DNA of 20,388 nucleotides from Clostridium sp. UBA4548 (GCF_002387895.1 NZ_DGLI01000008.1:1-20388); one strand, 5' to 3'. Numbered from the stretch's first letter, positions 5,683 through 13,539 are shown. Translations and numbers: made by a program. Notes: a model not told the origin generated them from the sequence alone.

Positions 5683-7245
5683 ATGAAAAAAACAACAAGT
5701 AAAGTGGGGGCAGCTATTGGACTAGTATTTTTAGTCATATTAGGATTTCATTATATTTATAATTTTAATCTGTTGAAAAACCCACCATCTAAACTATGGA
5801 GTAAAGAAGTTAAAGTTGGTTATGCTAAATCAAATATTAATCCTATTCTTATAAAGGAAGAGGATAGACTACTAGTTGGATATTCAGATGAAAAGAAGCT
5901 ACATATATCTGTTTCAGCGCTAGATGGAAAGGTAAAAGAAGCTAAAGAGTATCCTGTTGAAGAGGAATTTATAAAAAATATTTTATTTTTAAAAACTAAA
6001 GATGGATACATGTTAGCATATAACTCTACTAAAAATGGAGTTGGATATATGGACAGGTTGTTCTTAGATAAAGATCTAAACTTAATCACAAAAGATAAAG
6101 TTGAAAAGGTAAATGAAATTTACGAGTTAAATAGTAATAACTATCTTGCTGCTTATGAGGATAAAATAACAGTAGTAAATTCTCAGTCACAAGAAGAAGT
6201 TAGTGTTCCAGCTAAGGATATAGGTATGATTGCAGGAAGCAAGACAAAAACTGGATTCTTTATATCCTACCTAGAAGGGAAGGAAAGCTTTAAATTTTTT
6301 CAAGTAGAAAATGGAAAGGCTACAGAACCTAAGTTAGCAATAAGTCTTAACAAACCAGACTCAGTATCCTATAACAAAATATCCTGCTCTACAGACGGAG
6401 TAAAGGGATATATTTTACTAGAAGAAATGATGAAAAATGAATTTTCAGGATGTAAAGGCATAGAATTTAATTTAGATGGAAGTTCCTCTAAGTTTAAGCA
6501 AGTCTATGTTAATGATTCTATAGTTATTTATGATAATGTAGGAGTATATTCAGAAGAGGGTGGAAAATTTTATGGAACTAGTGAAAGGCCAGTTGGAAGA
6601 AAAAGTACTGAGCCAAGTATAGTTTCATTTACCTTTAAGGATGGAGCTACTAAGGACATAGAATTTGTTTCTAGATTAAGAGAATTAACCATATACCCTT
6701 ATGTGGAAGAAGATTATGTATCTTTTATTAGCTTTAGTAAAAGTGGAAGTTACGATGTAAACATTGCTTCAACCAATGAAGCATTTAAGAATGCAAATAA
6801 TGGTATAAGAAGTTCGGAAATAACGGAAGCAATATGGACAACTTTAGAAGGACTATTATATAGTATATCCTTTGTTTTTGTTTATGGGTTAAGATGGGTT
6901 TTCCCAATTGCAATAGTAGCAGGGGTTTATAGTTTCTTCGATTACTCCTACTCTGAAAAGAAGAAGTTAAAAGGATTCTTAGTGCTATCAGCTATTGCAA
7001 TAATTTTGAAAACCAGCAGCATCTTAAAAATATCCTATGCTGATTACTTAGCACTATTACCACCTCCACTATCCTACAAAGCAATTGGTATAGTGATTTG
7101 TGCCATACTTGGAATACTTAGTTATGCCTTTGGATATCTATTATTTAAAAAGGAAACAGAAGATATGATAATAATCAAATTTTCTATTGCCTTAATTATA
7201 GATACTGTATTAACCTTGGCAGTATTCGTTCCTTTTATAGCATAG
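5683..7245 (+). CDS. Membrane protein of unknown function with large extracytoplasmic domain
   Basis: A 520-residue protein that I do not recognise. An N-terminal transmembrane helix (about residues 8-30) is followed by roughly 350 residues of soluble, beta-rich sequence with repeated segments such as KTKDGYMLAYNS and SKTKTGFFISYLE. These suggest a beta-propeller-like fold outside the cell. From about residue 388 there are four or five hydrophobic segments (about 388-421, 428-447, 463-485 and 495-519) forming a C-terminal membrane bundle. The ATG at 5683 is preferred over the in-frame TTG at 5668 because it begins a typical MKK start and GGGGG lies upstream. It has its own promoter and is followed by a strong terminator, so it is a single-gene unit. 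A sensor or envelope role is speculation. Confidence 0.85.
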   Translation: MKKTTSKVGAAIGLVFLVILGFHYIYNFNLLKNPPSKLWSKEVKVGYAKSNINPILIKEEDRLLVGYSDEKKLHISVSALDGKVKEAKEYPVEEEFIKNILFLKTKDGYMLAYNSTKNGVGYMDRLFLDKDLNLITKDKVEKVNEIYELNSNNYLAAYEDKITVVNSQSQEEVSVPAKDIGMIAGSKTKTGFFISYLEGKESFKFFQVENGKATEPKLAISLNKPDSVSYNKISCSTDGVKGYILLEEMMKNEFSGCKGIEFNLDGSSSKFKQVYVNDSIVIYDNVGVYSEEGGKFYGTSERPVGRKSTEPSIVSFTFKDGATKDIEFVSRLRELTIYPYVEEDYVSFISFSKSGSYDVNIASTNEAFKNANNGIRSSEITEAIWTTLEGLLYSISFVFVYGLRWVFPIAIVAGVYSFFDYSYSEKKKLKGFLVLSAIAIILKTSSILKISYADYLALLPPPLSYKAIGIVICAILGILSYAFGYLLFKKETEDMIIIKFSIALIIDTVLTLAVFVPFIA

Positions 7246-7260
7246 TGGTAAAAAGTATAA

Positions 7261-7300
7261 AAGGTAGCAATAAGAATAAACTTGTTGCTGCCTTCCTTTT
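7261..7300 (+). terminator. Terminator of the 520-residue membrane protein gene
   Basis: A 14-bp stem with two G-U pairs (7261-7274 with 7281-7294) and an AATAAA loop, followed by CCTTTT. It begins 15 bp after the stop codon. Confidence 0.85.
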
Positions 7301-7344
7301 ATAGCCTTACTGGTGAATAAGGCTATAAGTACTTTTAGAAGTAC
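7300..7344. repeat. Two further tandem hairpins after the terminator
   Basis: TATAGCCTTA/TAAGGCTATA (7300-7309 with 7318-7327) is a 10-bp perfect stem with an 8-nt loop. GTACTT/AAGTAC (7329-7334 with 7339-7344) is a 6-bp stem with a TTAG loop. With the preceding terminator they make three hairpins in 84 bp. The function is unknown; they may be backup terminators or a 3'-end stabiliser. Confidence 0.5.
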
Positions 7345-7434
7345 ATAGAATTTTGTTATGAAATTATTAAAATAAATAAATTAAGTTCCTCATTAAAAAG
7401 ATATATTTGTTTAAATTTAACAATATATTTTTAA

Positions 7435-7463
7435 TAGACCACAGTCTTAAACTTAGATATAAT
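7435..7463 (+). promoter_or_regulatory. Promoter of the thioredoxin-ccdA operon
   Basis: -35 TAGACC (7435-7440, four of six matches to TTGACA), a 17-bp spacer and a consensus -10 TATAAT (7458-7463). The leader would be short, about 20 nt. Confidence 0.5.
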
Positions 7464-7488
7464 TATAAAAAAGAAAAGGAGGAACTGA

Positions 7489-7923
7489 ATGAAAAATTGG
7501 TTAAAAGGAGTTATTATAGGGATTATAATAATTGCCATTGGAGGCATGTATTATTATAAAAATATATACAAAGCTGGAGGGTTAAAATCTCTAGAAGGTA
7601 ATGATTATATATACACATCTATGGAAAATATTAATACCAAACTTCCTACCTTAATGACTTTAAGTACTAATACATGACCAGCTTGTAAGCAGATGGAAGC
7701 TGTGTTAAGAGAATTTGCGCCAAAGTATAAGGACAAAGTCAATGTTGTAAAAATAGATTTAGAGAAATATCCCGAGTATGCTTATGAGTATAGAGTAAGT
7801 GTAGTGCCAACTACCATATTCTTTAAGGCGGAAAAACAGGTGTATAAAGGATATACAGGAGCTACTGATGAAAATAGAATAAAGGAAATATTTAAGGAAA
7901 TGGGGGTTAACTTAGATGAATGA
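7489..7923 (+). CDS. Membrane-anchored thioredoxin-family protein with predicted selenocysteine (UPAC) active site
   Basis: Read straight through one in-frame TGA (7675-7677), this is a 144-residue thioredoxin-fold protein. Residues 5-23 form an N-terminal transmembrane anchor. The active site is STNT-U63-P-A-C66-K-Q-M, with TGA at the exact position of the first Cys of CxxC. Downstream the fold is intact: KVNVVKIDLE (the beta-strand after helix 1) and the cis-proline loop VSVVPTT (P107). AGGAGG lies 6 bases before the ATG. A TGT or TGC to TGA change at the catalytic Cys, an intact frame after it, and a hairpin at 7679-7702 all favour recoding as selenocysteine over a nonsense mutation. The gene overlaps ccdA by 8 bp, so the protein is probably reduced through CcdA and acts as an extracytoplasmic reductase. 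Its substrate is unknown. Selenocysteine insertion needs selA, selB, selC and selD elsewhere in the genome, which cannot be seen here. If these are absent, this is a pseudogene. Confidence 0.85.
7675..7703 (+). promoter_or_regulatory. Candidate bacterial SECIS element at the in-frame TGA
   Basis: After the TGA and one spacer base, CAGCTT (7679-7684) pairs perfectly with AAGCTG (7697-7702), leaving a 12-nt loop that begins with G. An alternative is GCAG/CUGU (7689-7692 with 7700-7703), which begins exactly 11 nt after the TGA and has a 7-nt loop containing GG. Bacterial SECIS hairpins lie directly downstream of the UGA inside the coding sequence and carry a G near the apex for SelB binding. 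Both folds are short and were found by eye. Confidence 0.5.
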
Positions 7924-8593
7924 TTTAACAGCTCTCATATCAGGAAATATTTTTATAGCTTTAATAGCATCCTTTGTAGCTGGAATAGTGTCATCCTTTA
8001 GTCCGTGCTTACTATCAACGGTACCTTTAGTTATTGGATATGTTGAGGCTAATGGAAAGAAAAATAAAAACTTAGCTTTAAAATATTCTTTAGTATTTTC
8101 ACTAGGGCTTATATTTACCTTTGTTGCCTTAGGAGTAGCCTCAGCAGTTCTAGGAAAGTTTTTTGCTGGTGGGGGAAAACTGTGGTATCTAGCACTTGGA
8201 GTCATAATGATGTTTGTAGGCTTAAAGACCATAGGAGTCCTCGGCAGTAAAGAAAGTAATTCTTGCAAAGTTCCAAGAACCAGTAAAGGAGTAGTAGGGG
8301 CCTTCTTTCTAGGAATACTAGGAGGAGTATTATCCTCACCTTGTGCTACACCAATTCTTGCAGCCATTCTTGCCTTTGTAGCAAGTAGCGGCAATATAGT
8401 TTTAGGAATATTAATGTTATTACTTTATTCCGTTGGGCATTGTATTTTAATTGTAATTGCAGGCACTTCAGTAGGCTTTATTGAAACACTGCAAAGCTCA
8501 CCTAGGTACTTTAAAGTAGGAAACATACTAAAAATTTGTTTTGGTATACTAGTTATATTTATAGGACTATACCTTTTATATTTAGGAATGTAA
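7916..8593 (+). CDS. ccdA: CcdA-type transmembrane thiol-disulfide electron carrier
   Basis: A 225-residue polytopic membrane protein of the CcdA/DsbD-beta family. It passes electrons from cytoplasmic thioredoxin to thioredoxin-like proteins on the outer face. The two conserved redox cysteines are in the expected proline-rich contexts: FSPC31LLSTVPL and SSPC143ATPILAAI. About six hydrophobic helices are apparent, and the length is normal for CcdA. The ATG at 7916 lies inside the end of the thioredoxin gene (8-bp overlap, ATGAATGA), which points to translational coupling and a shared pathway. ccdA is often linked to cytochrome c maturation or sporulation (ResA, StoA), but no such genes are near, so the selenocysteine thioredoxin is the likely partner. 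A 19-bp terminator stem closes the operon. Confidence 0.93.
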   Translation: MNDLTALISGNIFIALIASFVAGIVSSFSPCLLSTVPLVIGYVEANGKKNKNLALKYSLVFSLGLIFTFVALGVASAVLGKFFAGGGKLWYLALGVIMMFVGLKTIGVLGSKESNSCKVPRTSKGVVGAFFLGILGGVLSSPCATPILAAILAFVASSGNIVLGILMLLLYSVGHCILIVIAGTSVGFIETLQSSPRYFKVGNILKICFGILVIFIGLYLLYLGM

Positions 8594-8625
8594 AAAGTAG
8601 AAAAACAGCTTAAAAGCTTATAAGT

Positions 8626-8674
8626 AAAGCCACTGAAGTTAAAGATGCATTAGCTTTAACTTCAGTGGCTTTTT
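8626..8674 (+). terminator. Strong terminator of the thioredoxin-ccdA operon
   Basis: A 19-bp perfect stem (8626-8644 with 8654-8672, beginning AAAGCCACTG) with a 9-nt loop, followed by TTTTT. The cardiolipin synthase gene converges on it from the right and may also use it, though its U-tract would be short on that strand. Confidence 0.92.
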
Positions 8675-8723
8675 GTTATTTATAATATAAATTGTGTGAT
8701 AGAAGCACTGTTCCAAACTATTA

Positions 8724-10178
8724 TTAAAGAATAGGAGAGAGGAGCCTTGATACGGACTCTTTAAATCTTATAATAATTCCTCTGTTATTATAATGATCCT
8801 TAGTCAATAGGGTGGATTTCAGTAAGTCTTGCTTAAAGGCTTCTTCTAGCTTTAAAGAAGTTGCTTCATCATAAACTATGGCACTAACTTCAAAGTTAAG
8901 GCTAAAGCTTCTAATATCCATATTAGCAGAGCCTACGCAACAAACTTTTCCATCAATAGAAATCATTTTACTGTGGATAAAACCATTATCATAGGTATAA
9001 CACTTCGCCCCAGAGTCCATTAAGTCCCAGATATAAGACTTAGAGGCCCAATATACAAAAGGATGATCTGGCTTGCAAGGGATTATTATTCTTACATCTA
9101 TTCCTGATAGGGCAGAAATTTTTAAAGCCGTTAAAATACTCTCATCAGGAACAAAATAAGGGGTTTCAATATAAATACTTTTTTGAGCCTTATAAATTAA
9201 TCTAAGATAAGAGTTTCTAATAGAACACCATTTTGAGTCAGGGCCACTAGTGATAATTTGAACTCCCTTATGATTAATTCTATCTCTTTTAGGAAAGTAC
9301 TTTTGATCCATAACAAAATCTTCCCCAGCTGCAAATCGCCAATCTAAAAGAAATCTTATTTGAAGGGAATCTAAAGCATCACCTCTTAAATAAAGGTGAA
9401 TATCTCTCCAAAAGCCAAATCTTTTAGAGCGACCTAAATATTCATCTCCAATATTTAAACCGCCAACAAAACCGTGTTCACCATCAATAATACATATTTT
9501 TCTGTGGTTTCTGTAATTAATCCTAATATTTATATAAGGAATAAAGGGTGGAAAAAAACAAACAACTGAGCCCCCAGCACTTCGTAATCTTTCAAAGAAC
9601 TTTACGTTATTATGTAGGCAACCCATACCATCATATAAAACCTTAACATCCAAACCTTCTTTGGCCTTTTCAATAAGAATATTTAAAATTTCATTTCCTA
9701 AATCGTCATCATTAAAAATATAGTACTCTAAATGAATATATTTTTTGGCATTCTTAAGATGCTTAATTAATTTAGGAAACTTTTCATGACCATTATTCAA
9801 AATTTCAATTTCATTATTAGTAGTAAATATAGAGTTGTCACTATAAAGGTTTAAAGTAATTACATCATGATAATCATGAAGGAGATCATTTTGATTTATG
9901 AGATTTTCATTATTTAAGATATGCTTTTGTTCAGAAACAATAGCAAGAAGATTTTCTTCTTCTTCTTTCTTTAAATAAAAGAACTTTTTACGCCTCAGGT
10001 CCTGACCAAAGAACAAATAAAAGATAAAGCCCAGCACAGGGATAAATAGCATAATCATAAGCCAAGTCCAAGTGTTACTGGCATTTCTTCTTTCAAAAAG
10101 TATAACAATTATTGCAAATATGATATTTATAACAAATACTATATTTACAATACTTATAAATATGTTATATGCATTCAT
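8724..10178 (-). CDS. cls: Cardiolipin synthase (phospholipase D family)
   Basis: A membrane enzyme that condenses two phosphatidylglycerols to cardiolipin and glycerol. The 484-residue protein has the standard bacterial Cls layout. Two N-terminal transmembrane helices (about 7-28 and 37-57, the second followed by FFGQDLRRKK) come first. Two phospholipase-D HKD motifs follow: H225-x-K227-x4-D232 (NHRKICIIDG, then FVGGLNIGDEY) and H402-x-K404-x4-D409 (IHSKMISIDG, then VGSANMD). The family motif IETPYFVPDESI occurs at about 337-348. AAGGAG precedes the ATG at 10178. It is a single-gene unit, divergent from the YitT gene and convergent with ccdA. Confidence 0.96.
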   Translation of the reverse strand: MNAYNIFISIVNIVFVINIIFAIIVILFERRNASNTWTWLMIMLFIPVLGFIFYLFFGQDLRRKKFFYLKKEEEENLLAIVSEQKHILNNENLINQNDLLHDYHDVITLNLYSDNSIFTTNNEIEILNNGHEKFPKLIKHLKNAKKYIHLEYYIFNDDDLGNEILNILIEKAKEGLDVKVLYDGMGCLHNNVKFFERLRSAGGSVVCFFPPFIPYINIRINYRNHRKICIIDGEHGFVGGLNIGDEYLGRSKRFGFWRDIHLYLRGDALDSLQIRFLLDWRFAAGEDFVMDQKYFPKRDRINHKGVQIITSGPDSKWCSIRNSYLRLIYKAQKSIYIETPYFVPDESILTALKISALSGIDVRIIIPCKPDHPFVYWASKSYIWDLMDSGAKCYTYDNGFIHSKMISIDGKVCCVGSANMDIRSFSLNFEVSAIVYDEATSLKLEEAFKQDLLKSTLLTKDHYNNRGIIIRFKESVSRLLSPIL

Positions 10179-10461
10179 AGCGTCTCCTTAATAAGTTTAT
10201 TAATCTATCTACAATATATAGTTTAAAGGTAATGTGAAAAATTATCAATATATGTAAAAACTTAATATATTGAGAATCAAATTAGAAACATTAAGGGTAT
10301 TTTGTAGGGGGTAACACCTATAGTTATATCCAATTAGAAGAAATATAATTCAAGGGGGCTTCATTGTTAATTTTATTTAAAATTAATAATAAGCTGTTTT
10401 GTATATACTGAAAGTATGTTATAACATACTAGGGGAAAAAATTAATGAAGGGAGCTATGAA
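10179..10461. other. Divergent intergenic region between cls and the YitT gene
   Basis: This 283-bp A/T-rich stretch must hold both divergent promoters. No convincing -35/-10 pair stands out for cls. For the YitT gene, TATAAC at 10420-10425 with TTTTGT at 10397-10402 (17-bp spacer) is a weak candidate. The only strong feature is the palindrome at 10413-10430. No short gene with a good ribosome site was found. Confidence 0.5.
10413..10430. promoter_or_regulatory. 18-bp perfect palindrome upstream of the YitT gene (candidate operator)
   Basis: AGTATGTTATAACATACT is perfectly self-complementary (9+9). It lies 31 bp before the ATG and overlaps the weak -10 candidate, a position suited to a dimeric repressor. 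The regulator is unknown. As RNA it has no loop, so a DNA-binding site is more likely than a terminator. Confidence 0.5.
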
Positions 10462-11355
10462 ATGAATAAAGCAAACAACAAAGAAGAATTAATAAAATAC
10501 TTAATGATAGTTATAGGAACTACTATAACAGCTATGGGAATTAATATATTTTATTCGCCCTACCACTTAGTAACAGGAGGATTGTCAGGTCTAGCCATTG
10601 TAGTAGAATATGTTTCTAAAAACACCCTTGGCTTTGGAGTTCCCCTATGGCTTACAAACCTTTTAGTAAATATCCCATTATTTATAATAGGAATAAAACT
10701 AAAGGGTAAATCCTTTGCAGGTAAATCTATATTTGCTGCAGGGTTTTTATCTCTAGCACTTTGGTATACAAGTTATATTCCAGCAGTAAAAGCAGACCTT
10801 TTAATAGCTGCTGTATTTGGAGGAGTCTTAGTAGGCGTAGGTATTGGACTAGTATTGAGAGCCTCAGCAACTACTGGGGGAACAGATCTTTTAGCCACAA
10901 TAATTAAACATTATTTTAGAAGGCTGCAAATCTCAAATATAATGTTAGGTATAGATTCGGTAATAATCACTGTTGGACTTTTTGTATTTGGAGTAGAAAA
11001 GGCCATGTATGCCTTAATTTCAGTATTTATTATTTCTAAGGTGATAAACAGTGTCCTTGAGGGTATTAATTACTCCAAGGCAGTACACATTATATCAACT
11101 AAATCAGAAGAAGTATCTGTAGCCTTAATGAAAGAATTAAACAGAGGGGTAACAGGAATTAATGGTACAGGTATGTACACTGGTGGAGATAAAAGAATAT
11201 TATTTGTAGTTTGTTCTAAAAATCAAATAGTAGCACTACAAAAGGTTGTAACCAGTATAGATGACAAGGCCTTTATAACCATCACAGACGTAAGAGAAGT
11301 AGTGGGAAGAGGCTTCACAGAACCACAATTTGATATTCCAAAGAATGAAGCTTAA
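10462..11355 (+). CDS. YitT family membrane protein (DUF161 plus DUF2179)
   Basis: A 297-residue integral membrane protein of the widespread YitT family, whose function is not well established. An N-terminal set of about five hydrophobic helices includes IGTTITAMGINIFYSPYHLVTGGLSG-like sequence (about residues 15-40) and ATTGGTDLLATI (about 138-149). After these comes a soluble C-terminal DUF2179 domain (about 210-285) with RGVTGINGTGMYTGGDKR and a final DVREVVGRGF. The ATG at 10462 is preferred over an upstream ATG (10399) because GGGAG lies 7-8 bases before it and the palindrome and promoter candidate fall upstream. Followed by a 14-bp terminator stem at 11441-11474. It appears monocistronic. 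Confidence 0.92.
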   Translation: MNKANNKEELIKYLMIVIGTTITAMGINIFYSPYHLVTGGLSGLAIVVEYVSKNTLGFGVPLWLTNLLVNIPLFIIGIKLKGKSFAGKSIFAAGFLSLALWYTSYIPAVKADLLIAAVFGGVLVGVGIGLVLRASATTGGTDLLATIIKHYFRRLQISNIMLGIDSVIITVGLFVFGVEKAMYALISVFIISKVINSVLEGINYSKAVHIISTKSEEVSVALMKELNRGVTGINGTGMYTGGDKRILFVVCSKNQIVALQKVVTSIDDKAFITITDVREVVGRGFTEPQFDIPKNEA

Positions 11356-11440
11356 ACACTAATAACATAAGACTTTACCTTTTAGATAAGTCTTAGCTTT
11401 GGTTTCCCATATGAAGGTTATAATTAAAACCTATACTAAG

Positions 11441-11485
11441 CCCTAAGAAAGTAGAAAAACCTATTTTCTTAGGGTTATTTTATTT
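11441..11485 (+). terminator. Terminator downstream of the YitT gene
   Basis: A 14-bp stem with one G-U pair (CCCTAAGAAAGTAG, 11441-11454, with 11461-11474), a 6-nt loop, then TTATTTTATTT. A weaker 8-bp hairpin TAAGACTT/AAGTCTTA lies closer to the stop codon. Confidence 0.85.
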
Positions 11486-11827
11486 AAAAGTATTAGAATA
11501 AAAAAGCTTATGGATTTTGGCATAGGGCTTTTATAAGTTGCATATCCTTTTAGGTACATGTTAAAGTTAAGACTTATAGGTATAGGATACTTCTTTGATA
11601 TTTAAAGATAACTCTTATATATGAAACTTAACGACATGTTGGAAAGATAAGTTTCCTAAACTCTTAAGAAACCTCATAAGTTAGGATTGTTAATTAGAAA
11701 TACGATTTAATAATGATTATTAAATAATATTAAATTTCTATTAACTCACAAAAAAAGAAGGAATTAAAAATCCTTTATAGAACTAAACTTATAAGAGAAT
11801 AATTATAGTAGATGAAAGGGTGATATT
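11486..11827. other. Intergenic region upstream of pepA
   Basis: This 342-bp A/T-rich stretch has no supportable gene; only 9- and 15-codon frames without good ribosome sites were seen. It holds a weak promoter candidate, TTGTTA (11687-11692) then AATAAT (11709-11714) with a 16-bp spacer, overlapped by a 19-bp inverted repeat. A small AAGGA/TCCTT hairpin occurs near 11758-11775. Confidence 0.5.
11706..11724. promoter_or_regulatory. Fur/PerR-like inverted repeat upstream of pepA
   Basis: TTTAATAATGATTATTAAA is a perfect 9-1-9 inverted repeat. Its core TAATAATGATTATTA differs at two symmetric positions from the Bacillus Fur box (TGATAATNATTATCA) and also at two from the PerR box. It overlaps the candidate -10 about 110 bp before the pepA start. 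In such A/T-rich DNA a chance match is possible. Confidence 0.35.
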
Positions 11828-13318
11828 ATGGATATTAGAGTAGCAAAATTTAATGAGTACAAAGAAACTGCAGAAGTTAAAGCAATTCTTATGTTCGAAT
11901 CTAAAGAAGATTTTCATATGAAGTTTGAGGATGAAGCTATAAATAATGCAATTTCTTATGTAATAGAAAATAAAGAATTCACTGGTAAAAAGGGAGAACT
12001 ATATACTGTTAATTTACTTAGAAAAGAAGCTCCAAGTAAATTAATTTTAGTAGGTGCTGGTAAAGGGGAAGAGTTAACAGCAGAAACTATTAGAAAAAGC
12101 CTTGGAAAATTAGTTAAGGAATCCATGAGACTAAAGGCAGCTACTTTAGAGATTAATGTACCTGCACTAAGAAAACATTTTGATATGGAAATAGCAGCAA
12201 AGGCTATAGGGGAAGCTATAACCATGGCCACTTATACCTTTGACACTTACAAAAGTGATAAGAAGCCTGTAACTTTAAATGCTGTAACCTTATTATGTTG
12301 CAGTCAGTGTGATGTAAGTATATTAGAAGCAGCAGTAAAAGAAGGTGTTGCCCTAGGAGAAGGAAACTTAATAGCAAGAGCTTTAGTAAATGAGCCTGCA
12401 AACATATTAACTCCAGCAGAACTTGCAAAAAGAGCAGAAAAAACTGGTGAGGATTATGGCTTTGAAGTTAAGGTTTATAATAAAGATGAAATAATTAGCT
12501 TAGGCATGGAGGCTTACATGGCAGTGGCTAAGGGATCAGCAAATGAGCCAAAGTTAATTGTAATGAGACATATGGGAGGTAGTGAGAATCCAGAGGAGAT
12601 ATTTGGACTTGTAGGAAAAGGCTTAACCTTTGACACAGGTGGATACTGCATAAAACCAGGTCAAAGCATGGCAAACATGAAAACAGATATGGGTGGAGCA
12701 GCAGCGGTAATTGGTGCAATGAGCACTATTGGAAAAATGAAGCTTAAGAAAAATGTAGTGGCTGTAGTTGCAGCTTGCGAAAATATGATTTCTGGAGAAG
12801 CCTATAGACCAGGAGACATAATAGGTTCAATGGCAGGAAAAACCATTGAAGTATTAAATACTGATGCAGAAGGAAGACTTACATTGGTAGATGCAGTAAC
12901 CTACATCATTAGAAATGAAAAAGTAAGCAGAGTTGTAGACATTGCAACTTTAACAGGTGCAGTGGTCACAGCCCTTGGCAGTGCAGCTATTGGAGTAGTT
13001 ACTAATGATGATAACTTCTATAACAGCTTAGAAGAAGCTTCAAAAGAAGTTGCAGAAAAGGTTTGGAAACTACCATCCTTTGATGAGTACAAAGAACAAA
13101 TTAAAGGAGAAGTAGCAGATCTTAAAAACATTGGAGGACCAAGAGCAGGTACCATCACAGCAGGTTTATTCATTGGAGAATTTGTAGAAAGCAAACCTTG
13201 GCTACACCTTGATATAGCAGGAACTTGTGCTGGTGAAAAACCACCAACAGAATATCATTCAAGTGGAGCAACAGGAAGTGGAGCAAGGCTTTTATATACT
13301 CTAGTTAAAAATCAATAA
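11828..13318 (+). CDS. pepA: Leucyl aminopeptidase (M17 family)
   Basis: A cytosolic, usually hexameric, two-metal aminopeptidase that removes N-terminal residues such as leucine from peptides. The 496-residue length is normal. Metal ligands are K264 and D269 (GKGLTFDTGG), D287 (MKTDMGGAA), and D346 with E348 in the signature NTDAEGRL; R350 is the bicarbonate-binding residue. The spacing between ligands (5, 18, 59 and 2) is identical to E. coli PepA. An N-terminal macro-like domain covers about residues 1-165 (LILVGAGKGEELTAE). The start at 11828 follows AGGGTGA. It is monocistronic, ending at a good terminator. There is no Xer-like or DNA-binding context to suggest the recombination role of E. 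coli PepA. Confidence 0.96.
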   Translation: MDIRVAKFNEYKETAEVKAILMFESKEDFHMKFEDEAINNAISYVIENKEFTGKKGELYTVNLLRKEAPSKLILVGAGKGEELTAETIRKSLGKLVKESMRLKAATLEINVPALRKHFDMEIAAKAIGEAITMATYTFDTYKSDKKPVTLNAVTLLCCSQCDVSILEAAVKEGVALGEGNLIARALVNEPANILTPAELAKRAEKTGEDYGFEVKVYNKDEIISLGMEAYMAVAKGSANEPKLIVMRHMGGSENPEEIFGLVGKGLTFDTGGYCIKPGQSMANMKTDMGGAAAVIGAMSTIGKMKLKKNVVAVVAACENMISGEAYRPGDIIGSMAGKTIEVLNTDAEGRLTLVDAVTYIIRNEKVSRVVDIATLTGAVVTALGSAAIGVVTNDDNFYNSLEEASKEVAEKVWKLPSFDEYKEQIKGEVADLKNIGGPRAGTITAGLFIGEFVESKPWLHLDIAGTCAGEKPPTEYHSSGATGSGARLLYTLVKNQ

Positions 13319-13333
13319 AAAGTTCTAATAATA

Positions 13334-13362
13334 AGGGAGCTGGTTAATACCGGCTCCTTTTT
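13334..13362 (+). terminator. Terminator of pepA
   Basis: GGAGCTGG/CCGGCTCC (13336-13343 with 13350-13357, one G-U pair) with a TTAATA loop, followed by TTTTT. It begins about 16 bp after the stop codon. Confidence 0.9.
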
Positions 13363-13539
13363 AATGCAATAAACTCTAATAGATAATATAAAATTTTAAT
13401 TTGATTTAATACAAGGGAAAGAAAATGCCAAAAGCCAACTAAGAAAATAAATTTTATGTTACATATTTCGCGTTACTTCGAGTGTGTGTTTAGGATATAA
13501 TGATGAAAAATAACTAATTATAAATAAGGGGAGAATAAT

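Noticed and set aside
7489..7677. A 62-residue protein ending at the TGA, followed by a separate 76-residue gene from 7693
   Set aside because: The downstream ATG (7693) has no ribosome site and starts inside the thioredoxin helix just after the CxxC position. The two parts together make one complete thioredoxin fold, so one recoded gene is the better reading; a nonsense mutation remains the fallback.
7912..8394. 160-residue open frame on the minus strand
   Set aside because: Fully antisense to ccdA, with a composition typical of a shadow frame and no ribosome site or family motif.
10399..10461. N-terminal extension of the YitT protein from ATG at 10399
   Set aside because: No ribosome site, and the extension would run through the palindrome and candidate promoter; ATG at 10462 has GGGAG upstream.
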